From Mastigias papua (Eukaryota > Cnidaria > Scyphozoa > Rhizostomeae > Mastigiidae), in assembly GCA_964019165.1 (NCBI GenBank), contig OZ025276.1, forward strand, positions 1,302,001-1,366,000: a DNA stretch of 64,000 nucleotides. The letters run 5' to 3'. How positions within the stretch are numbered: the first letter of the stretch is position 1; every line of letters starts with the position of its first letter. Under the pieces are notes generated by a model. The model was given only the letters and a program-made list of their open reading frames with translations, searched no databases and had not been told where the DNA came from. Both the position numbers and the translations under genes were made by a program. This document shows positions 48,770 to 59,058 of this stretch, piece by piece.

Positions 48770-49363
48770 GACTAGCTTAGTACTGATAGCCCGCTAAACG
48801 CGTGCTCCCCTTACCCCAGTTCAAAAGTTGTAGATTAGCCTTGGAAAGACTAACGCTGTGCCCCCATAGAAGCTGCATGGTCTACATTTTAGATGAGCAA
48901 GGATAAAAAAAGCTTGCATAGGATCACGAGGTGGCATCATTGGCCCCTGTTATGGAGCACATTACGTTCGGCCTTGCATTGTGCAAATCGAAGACATTTG
49001 CAAGAAAAATTTGTGCCAGAAATGCTCGGATACCTGCGCTAGGCTTCGGGGCTTCTCGACTTTCAACCTTTTCCTGTACAGCCCCGTAGCCTAGCGCAGG
49101 TATCTGAGCATTTCTGGCACAAATTTTTCTTGCAATTTTCTTCGATTTGCACAATGCCAGACCGAAGGTAATGTGCTCCATAACAGAGGCCAATGATGCC
49201 ACCTCGTGATCCTATGCGAGCTTTTTTTATCCTTGCTCATCTAAAATGTAGACCATGCAGCTTCTATGGGGGCACAGCGTTAGTCTTTCCAAGGCTAATC
49301 TACAACTTTTGAACTGGGGTAAGGGGAGCACGCGTTTAGCGGGCTATCAGTACTAAGCTAGTC
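48770..49363. mobile_element. Foldback element, complete 594-bp palindrome
   Basis: Arms 48770-49052 and 49081-49363 (283 bp each) are inverted copies differing at only a handful of bases around a 28-nt spacer. Outer ends read gactagcttagtactgatagcccgct. Two half copies of the same family lie at 19004-19288 and 40823-41116. Foldback MITEs have this layout. No flanking target duplication was evident by eye. Remnants of the Cys-rich ORF occur in both arms without its ATG. Each arm includes an extra stretch (acattttagatgagcaagg) absent from the half copies. Confidence 0.9.
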
Positions 49364-49368
49364 ATTAT

Positions 49369-49944
49369 CTAAGAATCTACTTCATACCATTCATAGTGCC
49401 AAATGCAATCACATTGAGCATTTCCATCATACAACAAACCACATCTAGTACAATGAATTAATCTATCAGTTCTAAACATATATGGCCAGAAGACCATAAA
49501 GTCTTCATATACCTTTGATGGTATCATCATCTCCTTGAGCATAAAACCACAGTGAATTGTGTTATTGTCCATCTTTATGACACTTATTCGTGAACCGTCT
49601 CTTATTGTTAAGACTGGTGGAATGTACATGCAGAATGTCTTTAGAATGTCACAGAAGCTCTCACATATTGCTTGTTGTAGCCATGTTTTGTTCAAATCAA
49701 ATTCATTATAGATATTCCCATCAATGTCAGCAACTTTTCTTGTGAATACTCCATGTTCATCTGGTATAAGTTCAGTACCCAGAACATATGTATTTTCCTT
49801 TTGTAGTGCATCAACGTCTTCTTCTTCTGGGTAGTATAGACCTTCACACAGGATAAGCTTTTTATCTAGTTCATATGTTACATCTTTCACTGGATTGATT
49901 GGAAAAACTGCAAGGTTGACTATTCTCTTATATACATACATCAT
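49369..49944 (-). CDS. Unrecognised 191-aa ORF, Cys-rich C-terminus
   Basis: An uninterrupted frame from ATG 49944 (MMYVYKRIVNL) to TAG 49369, longer than chance in this AT-rich DNA. It is mixed alpha/beta in character with no signal peptide. A late cluster CTRCGLLYDGNAQCDC suggests a metal-binding ribbon, and residues HYEWYEVDS close it. The stop lies 6 bp outside the palindrome, so the gene could be cut or could use the element as its 3' flank. I recognise no family; it may be a host exon or an unknown element protein. Confidence 0.4.
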   Translation of the reverse strand: MMYVYKRIVNLAVFPINPVKDVTYELDKKLILCEGLYYPEEEDVDALQKENTYVLGTELIPDEHGVFTRKVADIDGNIYNEFDLNKTWLQQAICESFCDILKTFCMYIPPVLTIRDGSRISVIKMDNNTIHCGFMLKEMMIPSKVYEDFMVFWPYMFRTDRLIHCTRCGLLYDGNAQCDCIWHYEWYEVDS

Positions 49945-50480
49945 GTATAAACTCTAGCAGATTCTGAAAAGAATTAGCCAATTATTTTATCTTTCACACT
50001 ATGTTTGGATCGAAAACCACGTAATTGCAATAAGAAGTTACATCATCTGGACAGGTTGACGTCCCTGAGAACAATGCATATATTTTCAATTCAATATATC
50101 ATAGTAGAAAAAATATGGTGGTTAACCACCAAAACTGACCAGAACTTGTATAATTGTAAGAAAGTATGACTAGGAAACCGTCAAAACTCAGGACATGTTT
50201 GAAATACTAAAATTCGATCCTCTCAATGCACATAAATACTACATATGGTAAGTATACCAATCAATGCTTATCAGTCAACTACCTAAGATACAGAATGGAA
50301 TTTTGCTATAGCAGGAGGGCTGCAGTGAAGTCTGATTTTTCAAGAGTATTGCAGGTAGGAATCAGATATCGTTGTATAAAGGACATAATCATTGTGGACA
50401 GTAAAAACGACGATGGGAGTTGTTAAAGACTCTAACTGAGTCGGAATGTAACGCAAAATGTAGATGCAAGTATGAACTCA

Positions 50481-50936
50481 TTTCGCTTTTTGAATATTGA
50501 TGGTGAAGAGGCAAAAGAATACGTAAATCAAAGGAATCGTCTGCAAGTGAGGGAAGAGAAGTGCAGGGACAAGTCAAACAAATACTGTTAGACCTCGTTG
50601 ATGCAGAGATGGTACCTGCTACATACATGATAAAGAAAGATTCATCAATTCTTTTAAGACGAAAAGTGGACAATGACACTGTGAGAACAGTAGATATCTC
50701 GCTATGGTTAAACCTATGTCCTAGAACAGAGTTCAGTAAACAAAAAACTTTTATAGAATTTTTAACTGGTGTGACTTATCTTAGTAAATCTAACTTTTGT
50801 AGCAAATGTGAAGTTTTCAAAATTGCTTCACGAAAATGTGATTTTTAGAAGCGGAGTCTGATGTGGATTCATCCTTCGATGACGAAGACGAAAATGTCTT
50901 TGATGAAGATGATTCCTCAAGTGATGAATTGCTTTA
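50481..50936 (+). pseudogene. Unrecognised ORF with acidic tail
   Basis: Frame 50561-50848 (QGQVKQILLDLVDAEMVPA..FCSKCEVFK) is open for 95 codons. After its TAG at 50846 a one-base shift gives an acidic, Ser-rich end (DEDENVFDEDDSSSDELL) with TAA at 50936. An upstream frame reads NQRNRLQVREEKCRDKS. The composition suggests a small nuclear protein or element ORF. Not recognised. Confidence 0.3.
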
Positions 50937-51935
50937 AATCACTTTTCAACACTTTGTGTATACTTCTGTTTAGATTATTTAATCATTATTGTTATTTTAC
51001 AATATTCTAATTCTTTTCTTATGTTCTATCAACGAAAATCTACTAACCGACCTATGCCTCTACATGTCAATGTGTCTGTCTCTTTCTCTAAAAGTCGCAC
51101 TACACAGAGAGCTACGACCTGCTAGAGAGCAGATTGGGCGCCTAAGTCACATCGAATGGAGTGGCGCTCAAATGTTCATGCCTCAGATCCAACTGAAAGC
51201 AACGAGCTTCAGGAGTGAAGGAACTGTTACATAGAAACATTTCCTAGTAATCACGGATCCGGCATTTTATCCCATACTTAAACCCATTCACTTAAAATCT
51301 TCATGTATAAATACATCTCCTCATTACCCATCACCAAGATTACATCATTTCAGAGCATACCTACTTTGGTTTGGATTACGTCATTTCAGAGCAATAAGTA
51401 AGAAAAACAGCAATAATGATGTCATATGACATCATTGTTTTCAGACTTACAAACATCAACTCATAAATTTCGCGCATGCACTCGTATCCCACCAACCTTA
51501 TCTACTTACATAGTGCTATTGATTTTTGTGTACCTCGTCAGCAAAAGGAGCTAGTCAAGCGTGTCAAAGGGTTACTGTAGCTTACTTCCATAGCAACCAA
51601 CTTCCATAAATGAGTTGCACTGCTGACACTGCTAGTAATGATACTTTTGCCTAAATCCTTCTCTTCAAATGGTCCAAATATCCCCAAAGATGCTCTGTGA
51701 CATAGTCAACGTTCATCATAGGCATAGTCACTCTAATACATTAGATTTCAATTAATCATAGAACAGTAGATCCAGAGTAGTTTTTATTTGCTTGGTTGGT
51801 CAATATTTATTTGTTATACTCATTTTTGTTTCTTAGACAGTGTTAGCTTTACCCATGTTACATTTACTTTTTGTTATTCTTGTTATAGCTACTGTTACCT
51901 TTGTGATGTCAATTGTATGTAGGCTATTGTTAGAA
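50937..51935. other. 1 kb without recognised gene
   Basis: AT-rich; a near-repeat of catttcagagcat occurs twice at 51347-51392, and a TGACATCATTG-like palindrome near 51425. No coding feature is supported. Confidence 0.4.
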
Positions 51936-52810
51936 ATGAAAATCTGAAAATCTGAATCATCAAGCAATCTACAGAGTTTGTTTCTTTCTGTGAATAAATT
52001 ATGAAGCAAAGAGTTGCAACAAGACGATATAAAAGGAAGAAATAATAATAATAGTAACATACAAATATTTATACATGATAAAACACTTCAACGCTTCATT
52101 GTTGTTATCAATGTGTGTCCTGTTAAAAAATAATACATGAAAATGACACTTATAAATTCTCCTAATTATAAATTTTCTATGACATAAAAGATTAAAAACA
52201 TTTGCAATGGTTCTTTGAGCTGAGTAAAGTGTTCAAGGTAACTAAAATAGTCATTGAGGCTTTTCTCATAGACAGTAGCATTTGTACTCTTTCTCATTTT
52301 TAGAGGCAGTTCATTATAGATCGTTGCTCCAGTATAGTAAAAGGATTTGCCAGCATATTCAGTCCTGATTTTTGGCATCTTTATGCTGTTATTCTCATTT
52401 CTTGTCTCCTCTCCATGATTTTGTATTGTAAAATGATCTTTAAATATGACACAGATGTCTTTATCAATGCATTTCTGAATGAGTTTGCAAGTATGACTCT
52501 TGTTTGCATTTATTACTGATGGGATACCTTCCCTGTTTTTCCACCATCATAAACAATCGTGGGCATCGATCATGGAACGCTTTCAGCTGTTTCATCTTGG
52601 TTTCTGACAGTTTTATTTGCAGAACACCGCATTAGGTAAAAGCAGGCATGATCATAGAGCAGTATACCTCTCTGGCTGACTGTAAGTCAAGATATTTGCT
52701 TAATCTTGCCAGAAGTCTCAGTCGCCCTGCTGCTTTTTTGTAAGATCTTTCAAAGTTTTCAACAATAGGAGAAGATATGATATAGTCGAGAGACCAGACG
52801 GCCATGGCAG
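51936..52810 (-). pseudogene. CR1-like LINE 3' end
   Basis: The minus strand reads SYKKAAGRLRLLARLSKYLDL, REVYCSMIMPAFT, KMKQLKAFHDRCPRLF, then DHFTIQNHGEETRNENN and the open end MPKIRTEYAGKSFYYTGATI (52378) to stop 52166: RT thumb and tail of a CR1-like LINE. The 3' UTR ends near 51936 in a repeated 8-mer (ttttcaga), the kind of octamer tail known for CR1 elements. Confidence 0.7.
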
Positions 52811-52899
52811 TACCAATAGGTCTGTAACTCAGTCACAAAAGGTAGGTGTAGTAGGCCAACGACAAAGCATGGAAAAACATGACATTTCAGTTTCAAATC

Positions 52900-54418
52900 C
52901 ACTTGCTTCATCAACACCTTTGTGATCTCATCCACCTATCAGCAGATGTGAAAGTAGCCATTACAAACAGAGCCAGATGTAAGGGAGAAAGAAAATGAAA
53001 GCAGGTCATACCAAACATTGGCAATACATTGGAAGCATGCAAAATGCAATCACGAGAAGAAGGGCTAAGTTTCAAAGGTTGAAAGCCAAGAAATCAAAAC
53101 TGGAAAAACCATCAGGAATGTCAATAATTGATACAAAACAATACAATGCTCAGCAGTTTGCAAGAAATGTAACAGCCTATCATAGACACTCATGAAGGAT
53201 ACTAGAATCAAAAGTGGACTGGCAGAACATTTTCATTTAATATGTGGCATATGTCAGAGTTCTTGGAGTTCAACAAAGTTCTCATGAAGCAAGAGGACAT
53301 TCAATGATAAATACTTTGAGGTGAATTTAAGATCTGTCAGTGCCTCACCAGCAAGTGGTCATGGAGGGCTATCAGAGTTTTACACATAAGTGAATCTGCC
53401 ACAGCCTGTTACATCTAAGCCATGTGCTTATTTGTCAAAAAAACCTTGAGACATCAAGTGAAAATAATGAAGAGACAATGAGTTTTTCCTGCAGAGAAAA
53501 TAATGACAGAGGCAGCCAAAAGACTGCACAAGAAAGTACTTGAAGAAGAGCCTGAGATTTGTGAAGTGGATCAGAATGAAGGAATGTTTCCAAATGTAGC
53601 AGTGACTGTTAATGGCACTTGGCAGAAGTTGGGACACTCATCCAACATGGGAGTTGTTTCTGTCATATCTGTGTTGACTGGAGAACTATTGGACTTTGAA
53701 GTGAGAAGTTTACTTTGTCACGGCTGTCAATAGAAAAGCACTTTAGACAAAAATAGTAAAGTATACAAGGACTGGATGGCTGCTCATAAAAAGATTTGTT
53801 GTACTTTTGAGGGCTCATCAGGTGAAATGGAGGTACAAGGTGCAAGTGATATCTTCTCAAGGTCAATTGAACATAGACATTTGAATGAAATATACTACAT
53901 TTGCTGGCAATGGGGACACTGATTGTTTTGTTTACCTGCAGGAATGTTTAAAGAACAGATATGATGACAGCTACCTGATAGCAAAAAAGGAAAGTATTGG
54001 CCATGCACAAAAGCACTTAGGCACTGCTTTGAGGGACTTCAAATAGAAAAACAAATGTGACAAGTTCGAGGATGGAAAGTCAGTTGGAGGAACGACTAGA
54101 CTTACAAATCAGGTTATTGACAGACTGCAGAACTACGGTGGACATGCAGGTAGAGCTCATTCAGGAGACACTGAGGGAATGAGAATGGAAATTTGCCCGA
54201 TATCTGGACACGTGATCTGAGGTGACATGAAGTCCATAGAAGAACACAGCAATTGTTGTAAAGGTGATTCTGGTTCATAGTCATGCTAATGTTCCTTGGA
54301 CTAAACAAGCGGTTCAAAAACTTATGATGACAGTTTTTAAGCCTTATCTGATGCCAATAGTTGACAGGTTATCTAAGGATAACCGTCTACCAAGATGCCT
54401 CTTAGGACTAACGCAAGA
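52900..54418 (+). pseudogene. Mutator-like transposase 2
   Basis: N-terminal frame 52995-53195 (RRRAKFQRLKAKKSK) is uncertain. The core reads NVAVTVNGTWQKLGHSSN, GVVSVISVLTGELLDFEV (53595-53700), then CTFEGSSGEMEVQGASDIFS (53800), ESIGHAQKHLGTALRDFK and VGGTTRLTNQVIDRLQNYGG (53990-54145), and VKPYL-like FKPYLMPIVDRLSKDNRL..CLLGLTQ (54330-54415). It stops there, exactly where a Crypton-like unit begins. Same family as the gene at 38948. Many frameshifts. Confidence 0.7.
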
Positions 54419-56658
54419 TGCTTCTTTCTCTATCTAGAGAGAGTAAGGACATTAAGATGCAACAGCACATCCAGAAAACACCATAGACCATACAGAATTT
54501 GCATCTACTTACTTCGGATTATGGGTCATCTTATAACATTAATTTTATAGAGGGTGATGCTGCTGAAAGTATCAAGTCTTCTGAATATAGCACTTCAACA
54601 AATAGGGACAGCCCACATTTACTAGATGAGGCCAATAATCTCAGACAAAATTGCATTACGAATGACAGAATGATTGAAGGCATGCTTGAACAATATTATC
54701 AGTATCTAACTTCAACTGATAGTGAGAACAAAGATGCTCGATCTTTGAAACGACATCACGCCCAGCTACGAACTATCCTCCTATGCATTGGTGACAACAT
54801 GGACATCATGTCACTTATAACAAGATGATTAATTTGAGAGACTGTTTTGAAAGGCTATTGTAGAAGAAAAGGCTTGGGAGCAAGAATAGTGAAAGCTTAT
54901 CTACAAAGTGTAGATCACATTTACAAAGGTTTTCTAGCTGACTATTGCACAGTTTTCAGTTTTGATTTACTGAGCTTCATGCAGGTATGGCTTAGAAACT
55001 GGATGAGGATGTACCAGGAGATGGCTTCCAGTGAAAAGTGCACAAGAAACAAATTGAGGAAGAAGCCCTTCCCACTCCACAAAGAATAGGCAAGTTTGAG
55101 AATAGCCAAGTATGCAGAGAGGCTTTATTGGTACTTGAAAAGCTGAAGACTTGCAGGGTAGAACAACTGACTTGACAGAGTTTTACAAATGTCAGAGATT
55201 TCCTGATATCAGAAATGTTAATTGAAAATGCACATAGATCTGCAGTACTCGCAAATGTGCCAATGACTGAATGTTACAAGCACCAACTAAAGAGAGGTGT
55301 TGAAATACTAAAAGTTCATCAACATAAAACATGTGGACCTCATGGGGTCACTCGGATTATACTCTCTGCAAGAACCTTCAGTTGGCTAGAGGTTTATATT
55401 TAGAAAATACATCCTCAAATAGCCCAGCTACCACAAGCATCTTACAATCTTTTTGCTTCCTGTAATGGTGGTGGGCTTACATCAGTTACCGTTAGTTATG
55501 TTATCACTACTCTAGTCCACTAATCTTTTGACTCTCTGCCACCTATGATATCACTTCTGTGCATTTGCCCAGTAAACTGTTACCTCCTCATATGATTAGC
55601 TTATTCATCAGAAGCTGCTTTTATTTCAGGTATGGTAAGTAGAGTAATAAATTCACTTTGGCAGAGGTTGAAGACTGAGTCACGGTGTAAATGCAACTAA
55701 ATTCCACTGGGCAGCAGTTACAGCAATCAGAGAGAGAGCAGATCTCATTTCTGAAGAAACTGCTGATCTCATGGGCCAACACAGATCCACAGCTGACAGG
55801 GTATACCATATCCAAAAGAAAGAGCACAACGCTGTGCTTGCTGCTGCAGACTTAAGGGCTGTAATGAGAAGTGCAGCAGCAGAAAAGCCCAAAAAGAATG
55901 CATGTTACATTGATGACAATTTAAGACAAACGATGGAGTGAAAACGAAACTACTGCAATTTCTGAGCTTGTTGCAGGTATTGAGTTCACAAATACTAAGC
56001 ATTTAGAAGACTGTGAATCTCAAAAGTATCATTTTATTTTGCAATGCTTATACTAAAGCTAAAAAATTTCCTCCTTTCTTTTCATTCCATGTATTATGAT
56101 GCTCTATATTCAAGAAAGAGAGAGAGAGAAATGAATCTATTTATCGTAATATTGACTAAATAATAGCCAACAAGTAATCACACAAAGTTCTTAAATGATT
56201 CATGGTTTGTACATCACTTACTGAAGTGCTTTATGTAAATACATTCACACCATATCTCTCCAGCGTGTAGAAAGATCCTTGGCAATCTTAGCAAAATTCA
56301 AAGCAAGGATCATGTCTATAAAGCAGATTTACAATTGCAACTTTATGTTTTAGACGAGATTGCTGCAAAAGATGTCAATATAGATGATATTAGGGAAAAA
56401 GTAAAGAAAAATAAAGTGCTCTCTTCAATTGGCGAAAAGAAAGTCATTGACAAGGTTAGAAGCCTATTCAAAAAAGCAGATCAACTATCACTAGAAGAGA
56501 TCTCAGAAGATACATCAGAAGAAAAAATGGAGAGAATGCTTCATTCAGATCTTGAAAGTACAGAGGTATCAGAGAAACCATCGGCACATTGCGGCAACAC
56601 CAAGGGTTTCCTCCCCCAAAGAAAGCTGAAGATCTCAATCGTTTATGCAAACAGATAA
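54419..56658 (+). pseudogene. Crypton-like tyrosine recombinase, copy 1
   Basis: Open segments in order: 54499-54828 (SSYNINFIEGDAAES..ARSLKRHHAQLRTIL), 54847-55089 (core-binding-like LGARIVKAYLQSVDHIYKGF), 55205-55403 (LIENAHRSAVLANVPMTE, with the first Arg, and KVHQHKTCGPHG with the Lys), 55690-55945 (AAVTAIRERADLISEE, DLMGQHRSTADRVYHIQKKE with the His and presumed nucleophilic Tyr) and 56335-56658 (C-terminal helical tail, REKVKKNKVLSSIGEKKVID). Spacing suits tyrosine recombinases of Crypton transposons. The second catalytic Arg looks lost (TKFHWAA). Confidence 0.55.
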
Positions 56659-57487
56659 TTATGGGTGAACAAATCCATAAAGCCAGAATAGAATAGGTAT
56701 TGAAAAGCTCTGCTAAGGGATGAGCACTTCTGGAGGAATTTGAGATAGACCAGCTCAGAAACAGACTCAAATACGAAAGGCTAAAATTTGTCAAAACACA
56801 AAAGGTCAGACAAAAGTATCAGGTTTAGCAAATTAATGCGTAATAGGTCTTGTAAACAGAGGAGTAAAACTTGCAATAACCACTGAACTTTGTGATCAAT
56901 TAGATGAAGACCATTAAGGGTATCACGTTGTGATCAGTATTTGGAAAATCTTATCAGTTTTCATGCAAACAACAATGTTGCACTTGAGCACCCTTTTCAC
57001 GTATAAATGAATACATTGACAATGTGTTATAAATCCTATTCAGAAGGTTTATTATTGATGTGTGAATGACATTTGCATTTTCATTTATTTTAGGCAGGAA
57101 GGGTAATTTTAAGTAGAATGCAATGTACATCATTAGTATATGGGTACAAGTATACTACGTAGGAAGTCTGATAGTTTCATTACACCAAGACTATAAGTCC
57201 ATAAAATAAGTGCTTTACAGGATAACACTGCATATACATCGAATGCAAACTAACTCATAAGAAATTTATGAGAAAAGTATGCATATCAGATCAGTTAGAA
57301 TGAATCTATATGCTTTATGAATTTTACCCTTATTCAAACATATGCTCACCCACGTTGGTAACCCAATATTTGTTTCTTCCTCTATATTGTAAAAATAATG
57401 TGCATTACATATTATTACGTTATGGTCATTGAGTGATTGAATTTATCAACTTGATCATGAATATGTTATGACACTGTTATTTTTGCA
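56659..57487. other. Spacer between Crypton-like copies
   Basis: AT-rich, no recognised gene. Short frames near 56690-56830 could be decayed C-terminal coding sequence of copy 1. Confidence 0.4.
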
Positions 57488-59058
57488 GAGGTGAGAGAAG
57501 AGCGTCTGGTAGACAGCTACACTGATGATGGCACTGTTACACGAATGGACCAAGGTACAGCCTCACTTCCTATTTGATAAAGTCTCTCATTCTTCATGGC
57601 ACTATATCACTTGTTCCATGATATTATTAATGGTTATAACTTGCTACATGGAGTTTGTTCTTTGATAAAAGCTGTCTTGCACAGAATTAATTCCTTGTCA
57701 TTAATAGGTCATTTTGTGACAGAATTTTTACTTTACTACCATTGCCATTTAGGTAAGACTGGGGCAGCATCTCATGATGTATATGTTGATGAGACTTGTG
57801 GGGCAAAGCAAGACTATGGTACTTACAACAATATTTGTTTCTTCCTCTATGTTGTTGAAATGATATGGATTACCTCTTATTGCTTTATACTCACTAAGTT
57901 CAACCTAAGGTTTTATTGGGTCTATGATGAAACTTGATGCAACTATTATCTGGAGGAGGAGGAGGAGGAGGAGGAGGAGGAGGAGGAGGAGGAGGAGGAG
58001 GAGGAGGAGGAGGAGGATGAGGAGGAGGAGGTGGAGGAGGAGAAGCAGACATTTGTCTTTGGTGTTGTATTATTCCAGTTCTTTGTCATTATCACTATAT
58101 TTGTAAATCACGATGTATATTTGCTTATACATAGCTTCTAGGAGAATATGTGGATGAACCTTTGTATCTCTCTATCAAAGTGAATGTTTTACCTCCAGAT
58201 ACCAGAAGAAGGACGAGAAAGACATGTCCACTTAGTAGCTGTGGTCACAAAGAAGTGTCATTGGCATGCTTTTCAAGGCATTTGGAAGGTTTTCATAAAG
58301 TAAGCAAGCAGCAGTGTGAAATGATAAAACACCAAACAATATGTGTATAGGGAGGAAAGAGGCCCTGCGAGGCAAAATGATTACCACCATCCAAAGAAAT
58401 GCCCAATATCTGGATGTCATAGATACGTTAAACGCCTAAAGCCACATTAAATCGGCAAATTGCATACCATTAGCAATGCAAATGAAATAAAGAGGCTTCT
58501 TTCTCTATCTAGAGAGAGTAAGGACATTATGATCAAACAGCAGGTTCAGAAAACACCATAAACAATACAGGAAATGCCTCTACATAGTTCGGATTCTGGG
58601 TCATCTTATAGCATTAATTATGAAGAGGGTGACGCTGCTGAAAGTATTGATTATTCTGATTATAGCACTTCAACAGAAAGAAACAGCCCAAATTTACTAG
58701 ATGAGGCCAATGATCTTAGAGACAATTGTATTAGTAATGAAAGAACAATTGAAGGCATGCTTTAACACTATTTTCAGTATCTAATTTCAGCTGATAGTGG
58801 GAACAAAGATGCACGATCATCGAAACAGCATCAAGCCCAGCTACGAACAATCCTCCAATGCATTGATGACAGAATGGACATCATGTCACTTATAAAATCA
58901 CGATTAAGTCGAGATATCTTTTGACAGGATATTGTAGAAGAAAAGGCTTGGGAGCAAGAACGGTGAAAGCTTATCTACAAAGTTTAGATCACTTTTATAA
59001 ATTTTTACAATCCGACTATTGCACAGTTTTCAATTTTGATTTGCTGAGCTCCGTGCAG
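57488..59058 (+). pseudogene. Crypton-like copy 2, 5' part with zinc fingers
   Basis: Possible exons: 57488-57552 (EVREERLVDSYTDDG), 57754 onward (GKTGAASHDVYVDE), a Glu-coding (GGA)n tract (57952-58045), then the finger-like CPLSSCGHKEVSLACFSRHL (58225-58285) and CPISGCHR. The part 58494-59058 is a direct repeat of 54419-54987 (GSSYSINYEEGDAAESID in both forms) and is cut at 59058 by a Copia fragment. The catalytic part is missing. Confidence 0.5.
57952..58045 (+). repeat. (GGA)n microsatellite
   Basis: About 25 tandem GGA units with rare interruptions. In one frame it encodes poly-Glu, in another poly-Arg. It may be a coding tract of the upstream exons of Crypton-like copy 2, but an expanded neutral repeat is as likely. 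Confidence 0.9.

Noticed and set aside
48924..49202. 92-codon minus-strand ORF in the palindrome
   Set aside because: It reads through both arms and the loop, so its two halves are related only by the inverted repeat.
57924..58106. Poly-Arg ORF
   Set aside because: One frame of the (GGA)n tract; no other support.
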